A stretch of DNA of 31,760 nucleotides, from the IMG/VR virus record IMGVR_UViG_3300025276_000121, positions 1 through 31,760 of that record. One strand, written 5' to 3'. The notes beneath the pieces are model-generated. The model ran no database searches and was not told the DNA's origin. It was given only the letters and a program-made list of their open reading frames with translations. Made by a program: the position numbers and the translations under genes. Below are positions 18,101 through 24,900 of this stretch, piece after piece. Every line of letters begins with the position of its first letter. Positions within the stretch are counted from its first letter, which is position 1. Origin of the DNA: a virus.

Positions 18101-18259
18101 TTTATGACTGATACACTGCCATATAGCTCTGAATTTTGGAGAACTCTAGGATCTGGGTATAGTACACCACGTGTGCTAATAGAAACTAATAGCCTTGGAG
18201 TGTGTACAAGAAAGGAATTATTTTCAGACACTAACTGGGATTACACCGCCTGCCCATAA
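12131..18259 (+). CDS. Giant tail / DNA-stabilisation protein with adhesin-like C-terminal domains
   Basis: 2042 residues. The N-terminus (HTFNSGRMNKDLDERLVPNG, then EYRDALNLELASSD) is the hallmark of the stabilisation/tail-tubular family, comparable in role to T7 gp12 or P22 gp10. A conserved block follows near residues 595-680 (KYYVKETSREYYNLSLDRFY, LWLSFPSAERNKVDEDTFLI). The C-terminal part is different. About residues 1540-1625 resemble a VCBS/tandem-95 cadherin-like repeat (FTFNPDADYNGSAGSFTVRA, then IVTPVADSP). About 1626-1722 read as a second Ig/cadherin-type domain with a WxxxP core and KDPDGNLG. The last 320 residues are Cys-rich. The protein therefore appears to join the tail nozzle to surface-binding modules. 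It is about three times the size of simple family members. Confidence 0.78.
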   Translation: MAELIHTFNSGRMNKDLDERLVPNGEYRDALNLELASSDTSQVGSFQNIKGNLELRNKTYNPKTKIYNQWLNSEYITALNSPVCIGAKTDENSNDVYWFIASTAISVIAYYNSKTKLTTPLIVDTQGVLNFSSNHLITGINVLEGMLIWTDNQTEPKKILIKDWKSSTPNFVTHSQIYSRSFIEDDITVIKKYPLQPPVVTAYSTKQVNPDGSPGANVDTNVLTSFYETPPGAPAGTIRPKAIGSIVALTWLSNTPPVYAEGDVLLLTNSGNDPLDVDAVIRVKVQPNPTQLGANVEVLSIGVPLEGITLTNLPYDVTLEQQPPFFEMIFARFGYRYKYKNNELSAFSPFSNIAFIPGGFDYSPSQGYNLGMTNNIRQLTISNFVPNTTLYPDVVAVDILYKATNNSNVYIVDTFTDEDTEWNSIIGGNLGSFDIDSEIITSVVQSNQILRPYDNVPRKAKAQEITANRLLFGNYTQNFNLLNNDGSKFKTNIGVTTSSLLVSAGLDEFGNAEGISIDGEQVAESVKSIRTYQVGVAYMDKYGRTTPVFTSNTASVTVLKEEAAGSTKLIATLNGNGNNPTLIPYYEQNKQFPYFKYYVKETSREYYNLSLDRFYNAEDGNLWLSFPSAERNKVDEDTFLILKKGHDNFTPVTETARYKVIAIENEAPTYLKETKLSMGTMSTQFGVVGFPIEGVNEVAVTKSAFDAQFGQQARETSGLLMRVKTGGNASNYYEISTFGLDASNANVQITVAGAFGPDMNFTSTEPYSQQNAVPGLSLELIKVETKNKPEFTGRFFVKVFQDDVLRREISSASANVNRTYVRKALGFLYWKTGYNGTRTFWRNSWRTPDAQNSAQRLFLDQSSFGNGPVTGKAIGIQPNTMEISWSGGYGIYSGAGQEGADPQWGGIATANPPLLEQLDNIGTLFRFIDTGNGKEDPEGTIYQVTASSDRKTYTYNFDNGVGLYDPEDGTNQITRWTITYNVLDSWESVQWNPINSPGGISQWSSGTSDYSNSYIGIEFIEPLDTDESFTTNNPAIFETEPKEAAELDIYWEVPKIYNSSTDASTPHTLDFFNCYSFGNGVESDRIRDDFNQPTINNGVKASATLDEPYKEEHRSNGIIFSQIFNSISGTNNLNQFIQAEGITKDVNPEYGSIQKLHTRDTDLITLCEKKSMKILANKNALFNADGNTNLTSNQAVLGSTLTFQGEFGIATNPESFAEFGFRIYFTDANRGSVIRLSRDGITDLSNYGMHSFFSDNLPLNNNVIGTWDTDKRNYNITLNSLTPYWQQTLGAGSFDRLNKHALCDQFVNSLPTTSTTISYKEAVNGFTSRKVYMPEAGAYLDNSYYTFKNGRIWEHGVNEKRNTFYNIGPDTVSSTLKDGNPYYESSFNTIFNESSEAVKGFKTLNYSGTKSKEYTYTIGASITGRRYSLAEIQANNLIPTASSETDGWYVNSILTDLQEGEIKEFVEKEGKYFNYIKGMPTFFTTNCNTNVDSSEFNVQGIGRATTIEAPGVSQYNVTNEVNPDCSTNISPPVIYNQNFEVVEDTAGTFTIAQSNTCSSAITFELGTDSTTSGVFVFNAAGSFTFNPDADYNGSAGSFTVRACCGDVCSNYAVMSIIVTPVADSPYFSSNPALPLNNLVNGDTWAYPNITLLDNDHLSSQLVINPVVGMPSWMAQPTPKNDGTDEWEIATSTVSGGASGISFTMFVKDPDGNLGEQTITGSVIDVAVPDTSKFFIKTWTSVGPAETINIEPESSAQNAKCLIDGFYEGQDQNYNLMSNTSVSFKYFLEDDLQVGTQMYNSSTNAPIASAGVYLFANGQSVLTAQFGHSGLDPTNSETVPTTYFMMVLNSSGIIINYVQYSQLAACEDPCTYWPTSESGSSDGYRVEEGYINNVTNASINFSEYGNYTSAFCQAYNAMLAWEADSRPVCTTTINNSCKSRQKLVSRIYWLDNGCNPGASPFDFNVGDKLFERGLFNPEVSDYFYHPVVNRRFMTDTLPYSSEFWRTLGSGYSTPRVLIETNSLGVCTRKELFSDTNWDYTACP

Positions 18260-18279
18260 CCTTAAACAAAATAATTACT

Positions 18280-19578
18280 ATGGCTTTTCAAAACTTTACA
18301 GTAAATGTAGTTAGTTTTCCTGCGACAACGGGATTGGACTGGACTAATTCGTATTCTCAAATAACACTAACAATAACACCTGATACGGGTTACTCTGTAG
18401 ATGCTAATAATTTTTCTCCAATAGCACCTCTACCTACCTATGTTAATAGTGTTACTTTCACGCAAAACGGTACTAATATAGATTGCATCATAGTCTATAC
18501 TTCACCTAGTATAATGCCTGCCGCAGATGTGTTAATAGCATTATGTATACAAGGCTTTGCTTCTGAAGCTCCTATAGTAATAGGTGGTACACTGAAAAGT
18601 GGTGGTATAACTAATGTGTCTACACCATCTGCCGGTGATTTACCTAGTAACTTTAGTGGAAGTGGTAAGTGGGATTCCTCATTAACGGTTTTTACACAGG
18701 CGGTAGTGGCTTCAACTGGTTATTATTTTAAAACAAAACCAGTATTATCAATAAGCAAAGGAAATAGATCAGAGTATACAGTAACTAGCATTGAAACACT
18801 TGATCCTAAAAAGAGGTTAATACAAGTTGTTTTTTCTGTTTCTTATAAGTTCCCTGTAAACGATGTTTCAGGAAATGAATTTGTATTAATAGCTAACGCT
18901 ATCCAGTACTACAATCCTCTTGTTAAAATAACAGCGTATAAATTTAACACAGGTACAGTTGTAAACGCCGGAGGTGATACTAGAAATTTTACTATATACG
19001 GAATAACAGGTGCTAATTGGGCTTTAATAGGCTCATATGTTCCAGGCAATGTTATTGTAGTTAACGCATCAGGTGTAATAGATGGAACAGGTAAAGCTGT
19101 GGTCAGCGTTATATTTCCTGCAACTACAAATGTAGATAGAACATACACTTTCACACTAACTGGAGATTTAGCAACTAGCTTCAATACTGCTAATGGGCAA
19201 ACATCTACACCGTCTGTGATTCAATATATACAATCAAGTTTATCACTTGCGTTTACAAGCACAAATGCCGCCGTTACTCCCGGCTCTCCTGTTATTAGGT
19301 ACTTCTTACCTTACACTTCAACTTCTACAGTAGAATATACAGTGACAGCAACTTCTAGCCAAACAATTACTGTAGCAAATAATCCACCACCAGCTATTCT
19401 ATGGACAGGTCAAGATGGAGTTTCACCGGAATATATAATTGAGGTTTTAAGTCAAGATTTTGTAGTAAACAATTTGTCTTCTCCTTCAACACTGACAGCT
19501 AACGTGGTTGTAAGGGTGTTTAATGCGGGAGCTGTTTCCAAAGCTAGCGTACTTGATTTAGATAATGTATTGATTTAA
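18280..19578 (+). CDS. Beta-rich tail appendage protein, probably Ig-like domains
   Basis: 432 residues with hardly any charge: Thr, Ser, Val, Asn and Gly dominate, and predicted strands alternate throughout. The N-terminal part contains ITLTITPDTGYSVDANNFSP, resembling bacterial surface Ig/BACON-type modules. The later parts (about 205-300 and 300-425) have similar repeating strand patterns with TYTFTLTGDLA and VEYTVTATSSQTITV. No enzymatic motif is present. The location between the long tail protein and the ejection proteins suggests a fibre, a head-surface fibre or a tail accessory that binds glycans. It could be a receptor-binding protein. Start ATG after ATAATTACT; no Shine-Dalgarno. Confidence 0.6.
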   Translation: MAFQNFTVNVVSFPATTGLDWTNSYSQITLTITPDTGYSVDANNFSPIAPLPTYVNSVTFTQNGTNIDCIIVYTSPSIMPAADVLIALCIQGFASEAPIVIGGTLKSGGITNVSTPSAGDLPSNFSGSGKWDSSLTVFTQAVVASTGYYFKTKPVLSISKGNRSEYTVTSIETLDPKKRLIQVVFSVSYKFPVNDVSGNEFVLIANAIQYYNPLVKITAYKFNTGTVVNAGGDTRNFTIYGITGANWALIGSYVPGNVIVVNASGVIDGTGKAVVSVIFPATTNVDRTYTFTLTGDLATSFNTANGQTSTPSVIQYIQSSLSLAFTSTNAAVTPGSPVIRYFLPYTSTSTVEYTVTATSSQTITVANNPPPAILWTGQDGVSPEYIIEVLSQDFVVNNLSSPSTLTANVVVRVFNAGAVSKASVLDLDNVLI

Positions 19579-19591
19579 TAAATAATAAAAC

Positions 19592-19918
19592 ATGGATGAA
19601 ATAATATTAACATTCCCACAGCCAATAAACGTATCTGTACAGGTAGGTGATACCGCGTATTACACTAACGACATAAATGGTGTAGATATAGCAATAATAG
19701 GACGTATAACCGCTATAACAACATACACAGTTACAGCGGATATAGATCCCTACCAGATAAGACCTACGTTAAGTAGTTTTATATTGTTTAGTAAAACAGC
19801 AGATGTTAATACTAGTGGGCTAAAAGGCTATTACGCCGAGGCACAGATTAAAAATGATTCAATCGAATATGCTGAATTATTCCTTGTTGGATCTGAAATA
19901 TTTGAGAGTAGCAAATAA
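19592..19918 (+). CDS. Small beta-type structural protein
   Basis: 108 residues. The sequence is beta-rich (EIILTFPQPINVSVQVGDTA, YYTNDINGVDIAIIGRI), and then has the segment ILFSKTADVNTSGLKGYYAE followed by AELFLVGSEIFESSK. This C-terminal pattern (SKxxxxNTSGLKGYYAE...AELFxVGSEIFESSK) is one I recall from tail/virion proteins of Bacteroidota and marine phages. The role is unknown. By position between the fibre-like protein and the ejection proteins it is probably a small virion component. It ends 32 bases before the next gene. No transmembrane or catalytic signatures. Confidence 0.65.
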   Translation: MDEIILTFPQPINVSVQVGDTAYYTNDINGVDIAIIGRITAITTYTVTADIDPYQIRPTLSSFILFSKTADVNTSGLKGYYAEAQIKNDSIEYAELFLVGSEIFESSK

Positions 19919-19950
19919 TGTGTGATAATAAACTATAAAACAATATAATA

Positions 19951-20586
19951 ATGGTAGGAGCAATAATGGGAGCTGTAGGAGGAGTAACGCAGATAGCGGG
20001 AGGACTCATAGGTGCAGGTAAAAGAAAAAGAGAAGCTAGAAGTGCATCGAAAGAAATGGAGATGAGAAAAGCAACCTATGCAGGTGCTGATACGTCTAAC
20101 GTATATTCTAACATGGAAAATACCATGGAAGATCTAACTGTTAATACACAGGCAGCAGACTTTCAAGCACAACAACAACAAGCTGGTTTATCCAATATAA
20201 TGGGTCAAATGCAAGGTGCCGCTGGAGGATCAGGTATAGCGTCTCTAGCTCAATCAATGGCTAATCAACAGAATCAAAACTTACAAGTAGCGTCAGCAGA
20301 TATAGGTAGACAGGAGCAGTCTAATCAAAGAGCAGAAAGACAGCAGGCTGGTAACTTACAGTTATACGAAGCAAAAGGTGAATTAATATCAAGAGATGCT
20401 GAGTCTGAAAAAAATGAAACACTACTAGGTATGGCACAACAGAGAAGTGCAGCGGCTAACGAAGCTGTTCAAGCTGGTAAGGATTCCATAATGAGTGGTA
20501 TTGGCTCTTTAGCTGGTGCTGCAGCTGGTGGAGTTGGCGGTGGACAAGGAGGTTTCTTACAAAACCTAGGTATGCCAACTAGATAA
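19951..20586 (+). CDS. Internal virion (ejection) protein, T7 gp14-like in layout
   Basis: 211 residues, the same size class as T7 gp14. The N-terminus is a Gly/Ala-rich hydrophobic segment (MVGAIMGAVGGVTQIAGG, residues 1-18) followed by a basic patch (GKRKREARSASK). The middle is a Gln/Ala-rich helix without aromatic residues (about 60-180), and the C-terminus is again Gly-rich and hydrophobic (IMSGIGSLAGAAAGG). Such proteins leave the head with the DNA and form a pore in the outer membrane. It is the first of three consecutive genes of decreasing simplicity and increasing length, the order found for gp14-gp15-gp16 in T7. Identification is by layout and composition, not by sequence identity. 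Confidence 0.65.
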   Translation: MVGAIMGAVGGVTQIAGGLIGAGKRKREARSASKEMEMRKATYAGADTSNVYSNMENTMEDLTVNTQAADFQAQQQQAGLSNIMGQMQGAAGGSGIASLAQSMANQQNQNLQVASADIGRQEQSNQRAERQQAGNLQLYEAKGELISRDAESEKNETLLGMAQQRSAAANEAVQAGKDSIMSGIGSLAGAAAGGVGGGQGGFLQNLGMPTR

Positions 20587-20595
20587 TAGTAATAA
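20584..20595 (+). other. Run of four in-frame stop codons after the gp14-like gene
   Basis: TAA TAG TAA TAA directly closes the frame, like the five-codon run at 6631-6645. The next start lies 9 bases on. Confidence 0.9.
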
Positions 20596-20603
20596 AATAC
20601 ATT

Positions 20604-21995
20604 ATGATAAATAGAGAATTAATACGAGGAGAAAAGATACGCAGGAACTCACAGAGGTTCTCTGATCCATCGAAAAAACTAATGGAAGGTATACAATCAT
20701 CTGCTGCGCTGATGGCTCCAGATATAGCTATGAGAAGCGCTAAGAAAGCTGCGGCTAATCAAAGAATATCGACATATGTAAATCAACTAAGCTCCGATGT
20801 AGATTTAACTGAATTAACATCAGAGCAACAGGAAGGTGTTAGCACGTTCTTAGTTGAGGGTAGAAACGAATATGCTGAGGCTGCTAATGCTTTATCTAAG
20901 ATAGACGATTACTCATCTCCATTATATATGGAGTACAAAGGAACTTTAGATAGAGTTAATAGGTCTTTTAAGAGTTTAGCTGATCAAATAAACAACTACA
21001 AGAACGACAAGATAGCTTATCTAAAAGATCATGACGAGAGTCTGATATCGGATGGAAACACAGCCAGTGATATGGAAGAGTCTTCTAAGATGTATACGAA
21101 TGAAGCACAGTTAGGTGTTGGGCAAGGAGGTCAATTAGTTTTTTGGAACGAAGAAAACGCTAAATACACTAGTTATGGTGACATGCCAAAAGCTTTTCTA
21201 AAAGACTTTTCTTCAGCTGATCAAATAATACAATTGAACGAACAACTATATAATAAAGGACAAGCACTTACAGGTTCTACTGAAACTTTAACGCGTCAAA
21301 AACTGCGAAACATGGTTTCTAAGGGTGGTAGAGACACTTTACTGTCATTGGCTTCTGATGATTTCATAATAGAAGGAGGTTTAGGTTTACAAGATCCAGC
21401 TCTTTTTGAGGTTGGAAATGATGATCAACTTAGAGAGGCAGTGATAGACGGTTACATGAATGTCTTATCTGAGTCAGCAAAATCAGGTCAAGCTGAAAAA
21501 CAACCTAAATCAGGTGGTCGTGGTGGAGGATTTAACGGAGCTCTTAAAGATGAAATAAGTGTATCTGGCTCATTAGTCCAAGGCGCATATGATTTCTCAA
21601 ATATGACACCAGCTACTTCGTCTCTCAAGGAAATGGTTAATACGTTGAATACTATAAACCCTAGTAGACCAGGTGACTATATAACTAAAGACGATGTGTA
21701 TAGCATGTTCTTAGAGACGTACGAAATGGATGACGAACCGGAAAGCTTAGCTGCTTTTAAAAGAAACTATGGTGATAGCGATATTTTCGTAGCTTCAGGT
21801 GATGATGTAGTAGGTATACCAATGGATATAAGTGATCCTAGGGATTTACACAAACTATACATACAAAGTACAAACCTAAGTGAGAAGGCTAAGAACCACT
21901 TCATAGGTAGATATGGAAACAAAGAAGTTGAAAACAAAACAGTTACCAGTAAAGGACCAACAGCCGAGGAATTAATACAAAAATATAGAAATTAA
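20604..21995 (+). CDS. Internal virion (ejection) protein, second of three
   Basis: 463 residues, mostly helical, no signal peptide or catalytic motif. The N-terminus is basic (RELIRGEKIRRNSQRFSD), then an Ala/Ser-rich helical region (about 25-70). The centre is acidic/polar helices with a glycine-rich loop near 300 (SGGRGGGFNG), and the C-terminus ends AEELIQKYRN, a short helix that also recurs at the ends of such proteins. It sits between the gp14-like protein and the giant ejection protein (the next ATG follows the stop immediately, with no gap). It therefore takes the place of T7 gp15, the tube component of the periplasmic channel. Assigned by context only. Confidence 0.55.
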   Translation: MINRELIRGEKIRRNSQRFSDPSKKLMEGIQSSAALMAPDIAMRSAKKAAANQRISTYVNQLSSDVDLTELTSEQQEGVSTFLVEGRNEYAEAANALSKIDDYSSPLYMEYKGTLDRVNRSFKSLADQINNYKNDKIAYLKDHDESLISDGNTASDMEESSKMYTNEAQLGVGQGGQLVFWNEENAKYTSYGDMPKAFLKDFSSADQIIQLNEQLYNKGQALTGSTETLTRQKLRNMVSKGGRDTLLSLASDDFIIEGGLGLQDPALFEVGNDDQLREAVIDGYMNVLSESAKSGQAEKQPKSGGRGGGFNGALKDEISVSGSLVQGAYDFSNMTPATSSLKEMVNTLNTINPSRPGDYITKDDVYSMFLETYEMDDEPESLAAFKRNYGDSDIFVASGDDVVGIPMDISDPRDLHKLYIQSTNLSEKAKNHFIGRYGNKEVENKTVTSKGPTAEELIQKYRN

Positions 21996-24900
21996 ATGGA
22001 CGAATTAAATGATATTGTTCAAAATATGATTGACGCAGGTGAGTCAGAGCAGAACATTAAAACAGTAATAGAAGGCTATAAGCCGCAAGAAGGACCAATG
22101 ACTATGGATGAGTTGGAGAGAAGAGCGGGAAAGCCACAAGACTCTGTAAGTGCGGATCCAACTGCGGAGTCAAAAAGTATGGGTTCAACATTGGAAGAAC
22201 CTTTATCGGCTTGGCAATCTATTAAAAACTCATTCTCAAACCTAGGTGAGCAGATAGGAGATGTAAAAGAGTTTTGGTTTGATGATGATGGTGCATCCTC
22301 TTCATTAGATGTAGCAACTAATGCTGTTTACAGTATGGTGTTTGGCCAAGAAGCTGTAGATGAATGGGTAAACGAACATGATCCAAATGACACATTTAGT
22401 GTTAGAGGGCTAGGTACTGAGGCAACTTTAAAAAACATAGAAAAATATAGAGAAGAAAAACTAAAATCTAAACGAACCGTAGGTATAATAGATAGTGTAC
22501 AAGAAGGTGATATTGGTGGTATTTTAGCTGGTAGTATAAACGCTGTGACTAGTATGCTTGGTAGTGTAGCTTACGGTGCTGGTACTTTGATGACTGGTTT
22601 TTTCATGGATTACGCTGCTGAGAACTATGTTTCATTTAACGAAATGAAAGCTGAGAATGTAGGTTTAAGTTTAGATGAGCTAATAAAGTCCGGACAAGCT
22701 GATACAGCTATTCCAGTTGGTATGGCAGCGGTTTCTCAAGGTCTAGAAGCGTTCGGTATTGGAACTGTCCTAAAAGCTGCGAAAGGAGCTACTAAGGGAG
22801 CCGCCGGCGGAGGATCAACCGGATTACTAGGCATGGGTAGTAAATATCTTGCTGAAAAGATAATATATAACAAGAGCGCTAGAGCAACAATGAACGTTCT
22901 TTCCACTGGTTTAACAGAAATGTCTACTGAAATACTACAACATGCTGCAGATGAAGTAAACAAGGAGTATGGTAGAGTTTCTGGAACAGAAGAAGAGGCT
23001 AATGCTGGTAAAGCATTTATAGATGCTGTAACTAGTCAAGAAGGCTGGGAAGCAGGTATACAAGGTTTTATAGGTGGTGGTGGTATGGTTGGTGGTACTT
23101 ACTCCGCTAAAGCATTGAATAGTATAAGGACTGTAGTAGATGGCGAAGCTATAGAGACAAATATAAACGAGTTGTCAGGTCTTAGAAGACAAATGAAACA
23201 AGCTACTGACTCAACCGTAATACGTGGTTTACAGAGCAAGATAGACGCTAAAGAATCCGAAATATCAGCTTCTATAGTTAATGGTAATGAAATATACGAG
23301 AGTTTAGATCCAGCACAAGTTAAGGAGATAGATAATCTTACAGATCTAGCTGACGCATCTGCTTTTAATATAACTGAACTTAACAAGAAGTTAAGAAGAG
23401 GTGATATATCTGAATCTCAATACGAGTCCGCTAAAGAAGGTTTTACTATAGAGTACGACTCAGCTAAGTCTAAACTAGTTGAGATGAGGCTAGGCGAAAA
23501 TATAGAATTTGCAAGAAAAGAAGCTGGTAAAAGAGGTTTAGAAGTTGAGGTTTTCGAAACTACAGCTGAAACAGAACAAGCCCTGGAAGCTACCAATGTA
23601 AAAGAAGAAGGTAAACAAGAGTTTAGAGACTCTAAGAACAACATAGCTGGTTTTGCTGTTGGTAGAAAGATATTTATAAACAAAGAAGTTGCTAGAAACA
23701 CAGGTGCAATAAATGTTGGTAGTCATGAGCTATTACACCCTATACTTAAGGTAATGGTTGGCGACACAGAGGCTCAAGGTAAAATAGTTAAACAGTTTAG
23801 AAAAGCAATGACAACGACACAAAGGAGAGTTGTTGATAAGCAAATGCGAGACAGAGGGTACACTTCAACTAGTCAAGTAGCTACAGAATACATAAATGTA
23901 TTTTCAGACGCTTTAGCTAAAGGTCAAATAAACTATGACAAAACATCTATGGAAAAGATAGGTGGAGCTATTGTAGGTTTGTTTAAGCCTAAGGGTTTTG
24001 AAAATATATCTTTTGAGAACGGTCAAGATGTTTACAACTTCATGAAGGAGTATGACAAGAGTGGTAAGAAGGGGAAACTAACCAAAGCGGCTAAAAAAGC
24101 AATAGATAGTGAAGGTAAGATGATGAACACACCAGTGCAGAATCTATCAAAAGATGGTGATATAAAGAAAAGTCAATCAAAACCCGATGTATCGTTTTCT
24201 AAAAATAAGGTAGCAGACCTAGAACAAGAACTAGAAACTCTAGAAGATCTAGAATACGAGTTAGATCAAGATGATTTTATAAATCTAAAGTCTAATCTAG
24301 AACTTAAGATACAAATGGCTAAGAAAAGCCAAGCTAAATCTGCTGAGGAAGGGCCTAAAAAGGCAGATAAAGACACTAAGAAAAAAGAAGATAAAGAAGG
24401 TAAGAAGAAAGACAAAAAAGAGAAAAAGAAAAAGAAAGAAGCAAATAAGCTAGCCGGTAAGTACAAGGAGGGAAATATAACAGCAGCTGAAGAAGCAGAG
24501 CTAGTTAAGCAATACCAAGCAATAGCTGTTGAAGCTCTTGGCTACAAGGAGGTAAAAGGAAGTATAACTAGAGCTGAAGCTGTTTCTTTTGTCGATCAAT
24601 TCTTTGAGGGTATACTTAATAGGTACAATCCTTATACATCTAAATTCTCTACATATATAAACAGTAACATAAGACCTAAGAGACAGGCTTTTTATCAGCA
24701 GGAGATAGGTGATGGTTACTTAAGTAGAATTGACGATCCAGAATACAAGAAGCAAATAGCTAATCAAGAGGTTGAAAGAACTACGGCTGTATCTGCTGAA
24801 AATGAAAAGAAACTCATTGACGTGAGAGATAGTAGGTACGTTAAAGATAAAATGACAGATATAGAAAATGCTGTCGACGTTAAACCAGAAGAGTTTTCTT

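Noticed and set aside
24376-24440. A-rich tract as a programmed frameshift site in the giant gene
   Set aside because: No proper X XXY YYZ heptamer in frame and no downstream alternative frame of interest; it simply encodes a Lys-rich linker.
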